Of a DNA stretch of 64,000 nt, positions 23,001 through 35,217 are shown piece by piece. The stretch lies in contig CM063109.1 in assembly GCA_031841125.1 (NCBI GenBank), positions 844,321-908,320 of the forward strand. Direction: 5' to 3'. Below the pieces are notes generated by a model. That model saw only the letters and a list, made by a program, of their open reading frames with translations. It was not told where the DNA came from and made no database searches. Within the stretch, counting starts at the first letter, position 1; each line of letters opens with the position of its first letter. The stretch comes from Acanthococcus lagerstroemiae (lineage: Eukaryota > Arthropoda > Insecta > Hemiptera > Eriococcidae). The position numbers and the translations under genes were made by a program.

Positions 23001-24100
23001 TCATTCCAGTTTGATCTTTTTTGGTCTTCCTCTTTTCTTTGGAATGGATTCGGGTTCTTCTTCAGCTTCTGACTTCCTCTTCTTTGGATGACCTCTCTTC
23101 TTTTTGGGTTTCACTTCATTGGGTTGATCAGTATCTTCTTTGTTTTCAAGTTTGGCGAACCAATTCTTCTCGGCTTCTCTTGTTTTCGAATCATCAACTT
23201 CAGGCCAGTTAGTAACTGCATTTGGGCCATATTTATTGCCGTTGAAACGAACGTTCCAAGATTTGTAGAATTTGCTGCTTTCTGGATATAGGAGTTGATA
23301 GGCTGTATCAGTGTACCCCACCAACACTGTACGCATGCTTCTGTACAAAAACTTTGACTTGGGAACTTGCTGGATCTTCATGTACGAGTAAGCTAAGGTA
23401 GCCAAATCTTCAAATCTGATCCATATGACAGTGAATCTTTAGTGCAAATCTTCGGAGTGGGATCTCAAAATTGATTGATTGGTGTGGTATCCTATTATAG
23501 GTGTGCACTGCGCCTGAAAGTGCTATGTCCCACATATTCTTTGGCAGTTGGGAATCAAACATCACTGCCCTAACTTTGTTCTGGATCATTTGGTTAAACC
23601 TTTTGAATACTCCTGCGTGCTGTGGGGTATTAGGTGCGGCTAACTGTCTTTCAATGCCTTCGGATTCTAGAACAGTGGATGTGTAGCCCCCTGTGTACTC
23701 CATCCCCTGATCAATGCTGGGAAAGCATACTTTGAGATCTTCGCCTAGGATATTCCTAGCACTTTGGATGAAAGCTTTGAGGCAGTGCCCTACTTCATCT
23801 TTTGTACAGAGTATATAGTTCATTGCAAGACGTGACAAGTCATCAATGAATGAGACTATAGATACCTTCTTTCTAGGGTGTGTTGGAGGACTAATTTTGC
23901 CCATAACATTGGAATGGATTATCTGTAACAGCCTACTGGCTCTCCAACTCTCACTCTTAAAAGGCATTTGTTGTATCTTGGCAAGAGCACAAACATTGCA
24001 GCTTAGAATGCTATCATCAAAATCTATTTTCTTCAGTCTCTCATTGGTGCTCGTCGAAATATTTCTTACTAGCATGACCAAGTCTAACATGCCATAGAAA
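23001..24100 (-). pseudogene. copia-like integrase and linker
   Basis: The pre-integrase zinc motif has WHVRLGHAS (about 24090) and CNVCALAK (about 24000). The core reads IHSNVMGKISPP, FIDDLSR, SIDQGMEYTGGY and PNTPQHAGVFKRFNQM. Of the three acidic catalytic positions, the first is Asn (HSN) and the third Lys (VFKRF); the middle Asp (SIDQG) is kept. Both substitutions fit CpG-to-CpA changes. A TGA stop splits the zinc motif from the core. The linker at 23405-23001 is Lys/Glu/Pro-rich with KKRGRPKK AT-hook-like words. Inactive. Confidence 0.85.
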
Positions 24101-24260
24101 ACCTTTAGTTATTGGATTTGTGGTTTGTTTAGGATTCAACAGAGTCTGATCGACTTCAAACTCTTCCAAAATTTATTATCAATTTTGATTTCCTTCCAAT
24201 CTGTTATTGTTGCTGTAAATTTCCTTTCCAAAGCCTCTAGAGGTTCATTCTTTTTGGAAT

Positions 24261-24827
24261 CTATCTCACCTTAACCTCGGAATCTATTTTCAACTTGTTG
24301 GAGCAAACTTCATTCTCTACAGACACCTTTTCACTGTTGGAGGGCAAAGTTGACTCTTCTCCCTTTGGCCCATTTGAGGAGTTAACTACAGGGTTGGTAA
24401 CCGCTCCCTCTGTTCCTGACAACGGTGGAGAATTGTAGGTTGTTCTCTTTAATTCCTTATCATCTAAATAAATGCCTAATCCTTCATCAGCAAAGTGCCT
24501 CAGTGACAGCAGATCATTACTCAAGTTGCCGGTTGCCATAACATTTGATAAAATCAATTTCTTACGCTCATTGGGTTTTGAAATTACGAATAGATTGCCC
24601 TGGCCATCTAACTTAAGATTCACTGACCAATTTTTATTGGCACTACGGATATAATCATTTTTACTATGTTTAAAGTTAGTCAGAATCATGTGGGATTTGA
24701 CCAAATGCTTGGTTGCACCAGTATCAGCTATAAATTTAATAGTCTTTGAATTATCTTCAGAATCAAAATCGCCCAAATATAAATTTACGAAAGCTTCAGT
24801 TACTGAATTAGGATTGGTTTTACACAT
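24261..24827 (-). pseudogene. copia-like protease
   Basis: Would cleave the Gag-Pol polyprotein. The frame reads FIADTGATKHLV, the DTGA active-site motif of retroviral-type aspartic proteases, at about residues 32-43 of the open stretch. It is followed by NVMATGNLSNDLLSLRHFADEGL, the usual copia-type post-protease segment. No lesion is visible in this part. It is in continuity with the Gag tail. Confidence 0.82.
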
Positions 24828-27447
24828 ACCTGAATTCTTTTTTTCATTTTTACCATTGTTTTTATTGGAGCGTTGCTGCGCATTGCCAGACTTCTGACCA
24901 GATTTGCCTTTGTTGCCTTTAGGTTTCTTTGCGTCAAAATTCTGTTTATTACCATTTTTGCCTTTTGGATTGTCTCCACCAGACTTACTATTCTTTCCCC
25001 CAGACCATTTATCATTACAATTATTCTTTTACGGCCTAACTTCTTGTTCTGTTGGAGACCAAACTTTGAATTCTTTACATACCCTCGGCCCCTGGCGGGC
25101 TTGTAGCTTTGGCCACCTGCTTACTTGTTCTGTCGGCACTGCTTGGCGGTGTGATGTGTCATTTGGTGACATTTGTAGCAGCGTCTCATGCCGCTATCAG
25201 CGTAGCAACAGTCTTTAGCTCAATGTCCTCATCACCCGCAGACATAGCAGTTTTGGGTGGTTGTGGTTGCTGCAGCTGACATCCCCAGCTTCTTCACATT
25301 CAACGTAATGCCAGTTGCTGAATGTTCAGACGCTTCATTCTTTAATAAAAGATCTTCCATGTCATCAACAGAATAAAAGGCATCAGTTTGCATTTTGAAA
25401 GTCCAAAAATATGAACAAATCATTGCACAATTCTTTGAGACAGCATCATAATACATTTGAATATGTAATGCATTGGACAATTAAACTATTTTGTCGTAAA
25501 ATTGCCTCATTAAAGCGAGCTTTGAAAGCCGCAGCGGATTCTCGAGCAGGTGCATACAACAGATTAGAGATTTCTTTATTCACTAATAGAGTACTAATAC
25601 TTGTCTCAGATCTTTTAATCTGTTTTATTTTGTCAGTTAGGGTCATTGGAACAGTTAAACCAATCAATTTGTTATGATACAATTCTTCTATCCTGGCTAA
25701 GATTAAATCCTGTGCCAGGCTCTTTCGAATTTCCATTTCTGCTTTGGTGAAATTTTTCGCGGCTGTTGCAGTAGGATTGACATGTGTAATCAAGTAGACC
25801 TCTAACTCTAAATTCTAAAGTAAGGGAGTCAGGCCAATTTTTGATACGAGTCTGTGGGGCCAACTTATAGTCTCTTTTGAGACTATCCTTGGCGATTAAG
25901 CCCTCAATACCTCCCACCAGAGTTGGCCTAGAATTTGGAACAACTGTGTTTGAAACACCCTCAGGATCCATCACCCTCCCTCCTTTGAGAATCGCATTTG
26001 GCTGAGGAGTTAAATTAGGATTATTAATACACACACTTTTAAGACTATTATTGGGTTCTTGTCTTATCTCATGTCTATATGGCCGGCTAGGCATCTTTGA
26101 ACAGCTTTCCAAGTATCTATGCGATTGGGTTGTTGAGCGACTTTTGGACCTTGTGGAACAAGACGTTGTCTGATGGCTATCACAGTCGTGCCCCCTAGTG
26201 GAGCAACTGTTAGGCAACGGGTACTCTCTGGTAGAGTATGAATGGTGCGAGCGGCTAGCACTGCATATGAGTCTCTATTTCTCCTCAAACTTCCATACCA
26301 CAATGAACTTTGGTGCTGGCGCTGTGACATAGCTCTCCTCCTTGGGCTCATGCTTCCGCGTCTGGTTTATCTCGGAGTTATCTGACTTACCTTTGGAGCC
26401 TGGGTGCTCGTGTTCAAACCCTGGTTGGTTTCTGTTGGAATTGTCAGGGTTGGAGGAGCCGTTCTCTGTTCAAAGTTCAAAACTGCCTGTGCAAATTGTG
26501 CTGCAACATCTGCCATGCGGTTGATACTATCATTGTGCCGTTGCATTAAAGGATCCTGAGTGCGCGCTGTCTCCAGTAAATGTGTTACCATCCCGCTCAG
26601 CCATGTTTTGGTTTCTTTGGGCAGACCTTTGTCTTTGCGGGTTGTTGTGGTACCTGAGGTAGAATTAGTATGAGCAGGCTGAATAGCGTTGATAGAGCAT
26701 GGGTTAGATTTGGGTCTGAGTAACCTCCCTCAAAAGGGTGTGCTCTGGGTAGTTACGGGGTTACCTCTAGGTGCAACTTGGCGTACCTGTCTTAGGTGGA
26801 ACTGGGATATGAAATCCAGCTGGTGTGCCTCCAATTGTGCCTGTACATTCGACGTCATCAGGGTCGAGGCGGCTTCTGTCAATACGGTTGTAGCTATGGT
26901 CGCACGTGATTCTTCAGATCCAAGTAACACGGATGATGATGCGGAGGACAGTGGCGACAGCATGCTTCGGCCCTGACAGCATGGTCAATGGAGTGTTTTG
27001 GTCTGTTTCCATTGGGATCAACGCTGACTGATTTGTTGGAGTCAAATTCATCAGAGTCTGGTTCAGCATTTCATACATGCTGGTATTCTGCGATGTTTTG
27101 GTCATGGGAGTGATCAAACTTTTGTTCCCAACCACACTGTCCATCCTTGGAGCGACTAACAAAATCTGTTGAGATTGAATTTCCGGTGAAAAGTTATCTA
27201 ACAAAAGTGCTTCCTCTGCCGGAGTCTGCATGAGGTGCCACTCGCCATCATCCATATCTGCACATAGACAGAACTCAAAATTAGAATTAAGTCTACTAAC
27301 ATGTAACGTGTGACCAATTGGAATTTCATGTGCGAGATAGGATAGGTTTGTTGCTGATTCCCAAAAATGTGCCAACTCATTTGAGAAATTACAATTATAA
27401 CTACGGGTAGAATTTTTGATTTCACTTTCTGCTACCATAATGTGCAA
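24828..27447 (-). pseudogene. copia-like gag, frameshifted
   Basis: Gag builds the particle and packages RNA. Pieces lie at 27447-26914, 26591-26367, 26217-25672, 25793-25446 and 25480-25232 in changing frames. The zinc knuckle region shows a CX2CX4HX4C-spaced motif (CYVCG ... H ... C) at about 25250-25207 that contains three in-frame TGA codons (25232-25234, 25229-25231, 25220-25222). A second degenerate knuckle (CYKCHQMTHHTAKQC) follows. The C-terminal tail is rich in Lys, Asn, Gly and Ser (about 25015-24830). The region is over 2.4 kb, long for copia gag, so the N-terminal pieces (26.3-27.4 kb) are assigned to this element only by position. Confidence 0.7.
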
Positions 27448-28768
27448 CTAATTGCGGTTACGACTACTAGAACGTGTTTGCGGCGCACTGGTGTATTTGT
27501 AAACAAAAGGTCTTTTCAAAAAAAATCTTTGGTAAATGAGACAGGTTCATTTATTTCATTTTGGAACCAAAACAACACAGTGCAAAAGCCAAATACCTGG
27601 ATTTATGAAACATGTACTCAAGCCCCGCCTGTGCGCCTCAGCTGATCAGGCATGAGAACACAACACATTTTAGATCGCTAATAACCCCATGACTGAAAAC
27701 TGGAATTTGATACCACCTGCCTCAAACTTTGCAAATGCAACGGGAACAACTATTATCGATTTAATATTGATCTTTTCGATTATTGGACTCAATCCTTGTG
27801 GGATCTATCTTCATACAGAGTCTTTTATTATTTTAACTAACGGACCTTACAGTACATAATTGTTTATTGTCCCAAGCGACCATCAGAATCAAACATACGC
27901 TAATTAGGTTGCTGGACAACCAACTATCAGAATCATCAGGTCGTGACCATTTCAATTATCGATTATTTAGGTTGATATTTTGCTGCAATTACCTATAGGG
28001 ATTTGTTAATACATACATGTGGTAGGATAATTTATTTGGAGCACCATGCAAAGGCCTAATGATTAATCTCCTGTGGAGATGCATGCACTACAAGTAGTTG
28101 CAGCGAAACACAAATGTCCGCTGGTCGGTGTATTTGATCTAAACTACTTTTATGAGCGCTCAATTTAATTAATTAACCCGGGCATTACTGACTTACAACC
28201 ATTGGCAAAGTGGAACTGCGTGACCTGGACAGCCCATAACCTGTTGAGCAGAGGCTTCTGATCGACGTCATTGAACACCAATTTTCGTAGAGATGCAAGC
28301 AATTATAAAATACAAGTGTAACTTCAGAAACGTGTAATTGAATAATGGTAAACTTCGGTGGACTGCTTCCACTGCCGGTAACATATATAATCGTCACAGA
28401 TTTTATGAAACGTTAAAATATTAGACATTATAAATCAGTTGACATATTTTAAACCCTGGTAGTGATGTATTTTGTGAAATTTGCTCACCATATTTCTTCC
28501 TTTTTACTGGATACTAACTGATGTCCAACTTGAATTCGAAGTACAAATGTCGATCAAAAACAAACTCAGCAACCTTCAAAATGTACTAATAATGTGGAAT
28601 CCGAAATTTGTTGGCCTCTATCCCTACTCGCTCCCAGCGATTCCATCACTTTGAATAGCATCGTGTATTAATACAAAGACTGATCAAATAACTTGGACAT
28701 CCGCGTGGTTGACTGTTCGAGTTTCGTAATATTGTACCCATGCAAGTTGAAAAAGTTTTTCCGCTTGT
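27448..28768. other. no gene seen; may include the copia 5' leader and LTR
   Basis: By position this should hold the 5' LTR and leader of the minus-strand copia element, but I find no clear TG...CA border or primer-binding site. The small frames have no similarity I recognise. Confidence 0.4.
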
Positions 28769-28773
28769 CTAGT

Positions 28774-28882
28774 CCAGAGTGTCTACTGGCCTGAAAAGTT
28801 ATGAAAAGTAATGATATTTCAACCAAAATTCGAAAAAGTCTCATGGTATTTCATCGTGTCATAGTTCACAATATTTCCATTA

Positions 28883-28916
<34 letters not shown>

Positions 28917-29632
28917 GTTTATTCTTTTAGTGAGAAGAAAAAATATCGAGTGAATATTTATTAAAGAAGCTTAGCGCGCTCTGTATTAATAGGGCGTTAG
29001 TATTGAATGCTCTGATAGTAGATAAAAAATGGCGTGTGTCTATGTTTACACTCGGGTCCTCTCGGGTCAGTTATGTTGTAGTCATGGACGTTAACATTGA
29101 TATCGCGTCGCATTTTGTTTTTAAATTCAGTTTTTTAGTGGAAATTTGTAAATTCTCTTTACGATATGACATTTATTGAATTAGGCTGGTATGTTACAAT
29201 AGTATATGTGTAAATAAAGATGGTGTGTTGTGCATTTGGTTATTCAAATAGATCTGAAAAAGGTTGCGGAATGTCTATCATTTTACCATAATTCATTTGT
29301 ATTAGAATCCATATTACTGTAATGTCGTTAAAGGAAAAATGTTGAAGTATGCAACAAGTATAATTCTGGTGATTCTTAAAAATATTCTCTCGTTTCAGGT
29401 ATCCCTCTATTGGAAAATCAGGTGTAGAATGTATGTTCTACAATACACGTTGTGGTTTATCTGAAAACTAATCAAAAGGGGTGGTGGAGGGAAGTCAAAA
29501 GATAGAGCCCCCGGTGATGCGTGAGTTTGCCCCCTCCCCGTTCCACTTCCTTTTTATATCCCCCGTGATAGTCATGGAAAAATGTCGTGAGAAGTCACGA
29601 TATTTTGTTTCCCAAATCCAGTAGTCGCCCTG
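28774..29632. mobile_element. non-autonomous TIR element, 859 bp
   Basis: The left end CCAGAGTGTCTACTGG and the inverted right end CAGTAGTCGCCCTG share most bases and are flanked by the 5-bp direct repeat CTAGT (28769-28773 and 29633-29637). Subterminal GAAAAGT/GTCATGG words link it to the elements at 2028-2402 and 14919-15199. A poly-A run of about 29 lies at 28885-28913. There is no ORF. It is longer than its relatives and may contain a further insertion. Confidence 0.65.
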
Positions 29633-29637
29633 CTAGT

Positions 29638-31450
29638 ACTTCCAAACAGCAATAAAATACAAAATGATGAAACATTCGCGGCGTGTAAGTTTGACTAAAA
29701 GAAAATCAGCCACTGGGTAGAATTTCATCCTTTAATAGAACTCGCGAACGAAAAATTTGCGAAAACAGACATTGTTCTTATTGCTTGTAGGAAAATAGCA
29801 AAACTAGACAGCGGGGGAAAAGAGGAACTGTTTCAAAAATTGGTCGCGGTGTCGACTTGGCCCCGCAAAAGGCTTAAGCCCGTGTTGATCGAAAAAGGAA
29901 ATTTCGATGAATGCGAGAAAATGAAACTGGTATTGTAAATACGGAACCGAATTAACGTTATCGATATTAGGTTTGGCGGTCAAGATCGGAAGAAGGAGGA
30001 AGAATTTCAGAATAGACAAGAGACGAACTGTTTCCATGTTTCATCGTCGCATCGCCTGTGTCATCTTCATTTATGCTTGCTTCGAAAATGCCTCGACTTC
30101 ACGGTATTATTTCCTCAGTTGTGAACTCAGAGGTGACTTAAATCTTGTAAAACTTATATATGTAGATACGCCTTCCACAAATTGTGGACCAAGTTATACG
30201 TGTTTTCTTATACTGTGACGTATCGAACTTTATTCTTCTCAAGTCGCAGTGATTAGTCGTTCTGCACCTACCAGTTACTTGGCTGGAGATATCCGCCCGA
30301 ATTCGTTTTCCTCTCGTTGCAAAAGAATATCTAGAACTGATTACATTAGGCGGAACGAGCCTGTTCGAAACTCTGTATAGGTGTTTACCTTACAGATTAC
30401 CTCTCTTCTTTGACCTGTTGCTGCCCGATCGATTGATTCCATCGAAATCGAGTAAATTCACCGCTGATCAACTACTCCTATGCTGTGTGAGTATCGAAAG
30501 AAAGAAAGGATAATGTGAAAAAAATTAGATGATAGATACTCGTAGATACGTAAATAGATAAATAAACAAACCCGTCAGTTTGACCGGGAAGATGTACCTA
30601 CATCTAGACATTATGTAACGGTGAAAGTTGTGGATAATTAGCGTATGAATTACGCGTTAGTATCGTCGTCTGTTGATTCGTAAAGGAAAAAGAGAGGAAG
30701 AAAGAAAGAAATGAAGAATGATGGAAAAAAATATTAGTGGGTCAGATGTGTGGAGAATTGCTCTTTCTTACATTACTTGTATACCTAATGCCTATATACC
30801 TATATGTGGAGTATACGCCGAAATTGCCACAGTAGTCGAAGCGCGAAATACTCGTAATACGCGTATGTACGTCGTAAGTACTAAGTAGATTCCTACTCGA
30901 GCCTATAAATAATTCTTGTACTCGTACTTGCTTCGTTTTGTTCTACCGATACCGATGCCGGACAGGGCCACGTGAATTTCAGTGTGCTGGTAGATTGGTC
31001 TGCGGTCTAGTTACTCGTTATTACTCGTAGTTAATATAAAAAATATAAAGTATAATAATAAAATTATAAGCCCTTTTATTCGTGTTCATTGATGGCAATG
31101 ACGTAGATAGCTTACCTATCTACGTACATACTCGTACATATTATGTTCGTGTAGCATTGCCCACCGTTTTCAGCCGTTTTGTCGGTGTTATGTACTAGTG
31201 TCAAACCGAAAACCGTAATAGATAGCCGTTAAATATTCGTTAACCGAAGGAAATTGGTAACTTAACCGTAACTGCCAACTGTACGAATCAAATAACTGTT
31301 GACTGAATGTAATCATAACAATGACCATTAATTATTAACCTTATTTATACAGATTTTCTATGTACAAACCCGTGTTATAACGGTTAAATAAGCATTAATC
31401 GCAACTTTATACCACTATTGACCCATCAGGTCTGTTGTGGGCGTTCAAAT
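29638..31450. other. no gene seen; TACGTA/CTCGTAC-rich
   Basis: AT-rich, with clusters of CTCGTAC, TACGTA and CCTATATACC words at 30780-30950 and 31095-31145. AACCG-rich cryptic repeats follow at 31160-31300. No protein similarity. Confidence 0.4.
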
Positions 31451-31451
31451 A

Positions 31452-31517
<66 letters not shown>

Positions 31518-31533
31518 TACTACTACTACTACT
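31451..31533. repeat. (TTA)n then (TAC)n microsatellite
   Basis: About 20 TTA units followed by six TAC units, ending directly at the first base of recognisable R1-like sequence. Confidence 0.95.
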
Positions 31534-32456
31534 ATTTCCGAGAGCACTTCCGACGGGCAGCTGAGAAGGCGGATCGAGTAGCCGGGCAGCTGTCCCGTCT
31601 GATGTCGAACCTAGGGGGGCCGAGAGAGCAGCGACGTATGATGTACGTCAACGTCATCATGTCGGTCCTCCTATACGGGGCGCCAGTATTCGCCGACGCC
31701 ATCGAGATACCATATAGGAGAGCGGAGATGGAGAAGATCCAGCGAAAAGCCGCGATAAGGTGTGTCAGTGCGTACCGCACTGTTTCTTCGGATGCAGTAG
31801 GCGTGTTAGCGCGTATACCGCCGATCGAACTCAAGGTCGGCGAAATTGCGGCGGTATACGGTGCGAAGAAGAAAGCGAAGACGAAACGGGAAGCACTTCG
31901 GGTCAAGCGAGTCATCCAGCAGGACACGCTTCGGAAGTGGAAGGACGCGCTCGCCCATTCGACCAAGGGCGAGTGGACCCGAGCGCTGATACGCGACCTC
32001 GACAGATGGGTAGGAAGAACGCACGGAGCGCTTAACTTCCACCTTACCCAAGTACTGAGCGGCCACGGGTGTTTCGGCACGTACCTATATCGGATGTCGA
32101 TAGCGCCGAGCCGCGTGTGCGCGCACTGTGATCGAGGGGCGGAGGACACACCTTGGCACACCCTGTTCGAGTGTGAGGCCTGGGAGCAGGAGAGGCGCGG
32201 GACGGCCACAACAGCGATCGATCCCGGCGGCGACGATGAAGAGGAGGACGACGACGTCGGCGTGATCAGCCTTCTCGCGCCGGACACCCTGGTTCCGGAA
32301 ATGATGAAGAACGGAAGCAGCTGGAACCGGGTGTCGGCCTTTGTCTCGGCTATCATGAAGAAGAAGATGGAGACGGAGTGGTCGAGACAGAGGGCCGGCG
32401 ATTCATCAAGCTCGGCCCACACCATCGATCAGGAGGTGAACTCTGTACCATCCTAG
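31533..32456 (+). pseudogene. R1-like ORF2 C-terminus
   Basis: An open frame of about 308 codons with strong GC-rich codon use. It reads the RT thumb (MMYVNVIMSVLLYGAPVFAD, QRKAAIRCVSAYRTVSSDAV, LARIPPIEL). It then gives the C-terminal domain with an R1-type zinc motif CAHCDRGAEDTPWHTLFECEAW (CX2C, H, C). The acidic EEEDDDD tract and a final VSAFVSAIMKKKMETEWSRQ complete it. There is no internal stop. RT fingers, palm and endonuclease are lost. The preceding Tyr-rich stretch encoded by the microsatellite is not part of the protein. The frame in the 9.65-kb copy aligns with this one. Confidence 0.82.
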
Positions 32457-32757
32457 AGAAGAGCTGCTGCAGCTGCACTGCGGACCCACCGGCAGGGCTC
32501 ACCCGTCGCCACCACCTGCCTGCGTCGACACACGGACCAAGACGAGGAGGTGAGGGGTGAGTGAAGAGAGGCAGCGCGTCCGGCCGTGGGGGACCTGAAA
32601 TTTCCAGGCGAGCGCTCTGGGAGTGCGGACCTCGGTCAGTAGGGAACCCCATGGTGGCCCTGGTAGGACGCGCGCATCGTTCCGGCACGTAGAAATGGGG
32701 GCTCGGGCCCGGCCTCAAGGCGTCCCTCCGGTCACTGACGCGATGCTCGAAAGGGTA
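31533..32757 (+). mobile_element. R1-like non-LTR retrotransposon, 5'-truncated
   Basis: Begins inside the ORF2 thumb directly after the microsatellite. It keeps the C-terminal ORF and a GC-rich 3' UTR to 32757, where similarity to the 9.65-kb copy ends with GAAAGGGTA. There is no poly-A tail, as in many R1-clade elements. R1-clade elements are often site-specific, and some insert into microsatellites; whether the TTA repeat was the target cannot be told from one copy. Confidence 0.8.
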
Positions 32758-34221
32758 TCTTTGAGTCAAGAAAAATCTTGAAAATATTAAAAGTCAAGTT
32801 GAATGTCCACTCACAACTGTCGTCAGACTCAACCGATTTGAGTGGTCAAAGGTCAAATGAAAGGTCTTGATCCACTGAGTGTTCTTAGACAAAAATGAAC
32901 ATTGATACATTAATTAGAACCTGAGGTATTGATGTTTGAGTGGAGGAAAAGCTTGGAAAATCATAAATTAAGTCGCGTTTAGTGTAACTTGAGTAAGGTC
33001 AAAGTTAACAATACTTTATGACATATGTACATATAAATACCTTTCATTTAAAAAAATAAATAAAGCAAAACAGCCGGGTAGAACGGCTGGCATTAGTTTT
33101 CATCAATTCATTTAATATATAGATAATATATGGATTATTTTTTAGTGAATAACTGTTAAGTACGATGATACCGTAGAGAGATACTGTCTAATTACCCAAA
33201 ATTTGGGGGAAAATCTGTGGACGTAAGTGCTGAAAGGATCCGCATTAATATGGAATTATCTCGTTACAATAACCATTAGCTGAATTCTTATTGATAATAC
33301 ATACAAATACATACTAGTTCTGCGGTACAGAGTAAGGTGTACATTGTACACCTAGAATATAGTTCGCTATTTTTAGGTGATTTCAAAATCAGATATTGGT
33401 CTTATTCCTGGTGCCCTATGTGGAGGAGGGGAATAAACCTTTTGACATTAGAGGTAGACGACTAGTGCTGCGATTGTCTATAACGTTTGTTTGAAACTGG
33501 TTCGATAGTTATTTCTACAATTTTCTGATTTTCCTGTCGTGAGCCCGAGAGGCGATTGCCCAACCGGAATTAAATTCAAGCGAATATTACGTACCAGTAC
33601 GTGTGTATTATTTGAAATAGAGGAGCCAATGTGTGTAGTTTTATGAGACTCGACCCCGTCCGTTTGAGTTGAAAGAAACTGGACTGTATCGTTAACTAGA
33701 GATACCGTATCTCCTCCACAGCTGCGTCCACACCTGAACTGAATGTCGCAACTTATACATAAATTGTGGTGTACAAGAAAGTACTCGTACGACACCGCAA
33801 ACCGCGTAGGATCGCGCGAATATCTTCCTAATTCCTGGCCGCTTGGTTTCACCGAGTAATTAATTCCTTTCATGTTGGGCGATAAACTCACAACTCACAA
33901 GGGACGGAACACAGCGAATTTCTAAAAATTAAAAATTACGAGGAAGCATTCGCGACGCTGTTTGGATGTTGGCTTTGCTCGTGAACATAATTTATGCACG
34001 AGCATTCTTTTCGTACACTACATTTTGTATGGAGCGATGCTCGGTTCACTCTTCTTCTAGAGTCGGCCTTCCGCCTATACTAGTCTTTATAATATGTAGT
34101 TACTGTAAATGCGTAATAATATTTTTCGATTGGTTCTCCCTCCCAGTCGGAAGAATAAATCATCAGCGGCTCAAAAATTGAATTATATCTATTTTCGTTT
34201 GGAACTTGTTCGCTGGAATTA
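32758..34221. other. no gene supported
   Basis: AT-rich. A minus-strand frame of 137 codons at 33478-33891 is open but has no motif, and one end contains the GTGTGGACGCAGC word seen at 17908 and (altered) near 53875, so it is more likely repeat than gene. Confidence 0.4.
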
Positions 34222-34223
34222 TA

Positions 34224-35054
34224 CTGTGAGTCACAAAGATATTCGGACATGCAGTTTTTTTCGCAATATTGAAAGAAGAATGGGCGGAAAAATCCAAAAA
34301 AGTTGTATGTGGCAGGAGGTAGAGTAGGGAGTCTTGGAGCACCAATTTTTTTTGAAGAAGTACCAAAAATTATGCATAGAAAAAGAAAAACACGAAATAT
34401 CTAGCCAAATTAATATTCGGACACCGTGTATTTTTTCCATAAGAAATCTAACTTGATCTTAAATTTTCCTGATATAGGGATCCCGAAAATATTCCTTTCA
34501 TGATCACAAGTGATTTATATAAACTAGAAGCTTTACAGAATACGAAATTTTAACCAACATCATCATAGCTCCTGTACTGTTGAGTTAGAGACAGGTCGTA
34601 ACTATTTTGTTTCTTTTGGATTGCATGCTAATTATAATGGGCGAACGCAGGAAGTTTTATTGTTTAAAATTTTTTCAACCCATACCTAACTTCGCATTCA
34701 GTCATGCTACGATGTCGCAATTACCTAACTCATAATCTGCAATGCTTCAATTATTCAAGTATCAACTTTTAATCATCAAAGGAACATTTTCTAGAATCCT
34801 ACGTAGGAAAATGTACGATCAAGTCGGATTCCTTATGGAAAAAATACACGATGTCCGAATATTAATGTGGCTACATATTTCGTGTTTCTTTCTTTTTCCG
34901 TGCTTAATTTTTGGTACTTCTCTAAAAACAATTGGTGCTCTAAGACTCCCTACTCTACCTACTGCCACATACAACTTTTTCGGATTTTCCCCGCCCATTC
35001 TCCTTTCAATATTGCGAAAAAAACTGCATGTCCGAATATTTTTGTGACTCACAG
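34224..35054. mobile_element. Tc1-like non-autonomous element with long IR/DR termini
   Basis: Flanked by TA (34222-34223 and 35055-35056). The ends CTGTGAGTCACAAA and its inverted complement lead into arms of about 240 bp (34224-34462 and 34808-35054). Each arm carries an outer and an inner copy of ATATTCGGACA, roughly 180-190 bp apart, the inverted-repeat/direct-repeat plan of many Tc1-type transposons. The central 345 bp is non-coding. The transposase would have to act in trans. Confidence 0.85.
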
Positions 35055-35217
35055 TAGCTAGACAATACATGTACTTGTAGATGGAATTTCAGATACCACC
35101 ACCACCTCTTCCTCAACAGTGTATCGATTCGAAAGAAGAGGAATCGCCTCTTCACCTTCCCGCAGTGGGGTCAGCTAGTTGAGGTTATTTGTCTGTCCTC
35201 GAGCTATATATGAAACT

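Larger units (their letters stand above)
21985..27447 (-). mobile_element. copia-like LTR retrotransposon, 3'-truncated and decayed
   Basis: Gag, protease, integrase and reverse transcriptase follow in the copia order (integrase before RT) on the minus strand. RNase H and the 3' LTR are absent: the sequence stops being recognisable at 21985. A 5' LTR should lie to the right of 27447, but I could not delimit it because no second LTR copy is available for comparison. Confidence 0.9.

Noticed and set aside
31532..32425. Long open frame (297 codons) on the minus strand
   Set aside because: It is antisense to the R1-like ORF; the sense frame carries the RT thumb and zinc motif.
33478..33891. Minus-strand open frame of 137 codons
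   Set aside because: No motif; includes a word shared with other dispersed sequences, so more likely chance or repeat.
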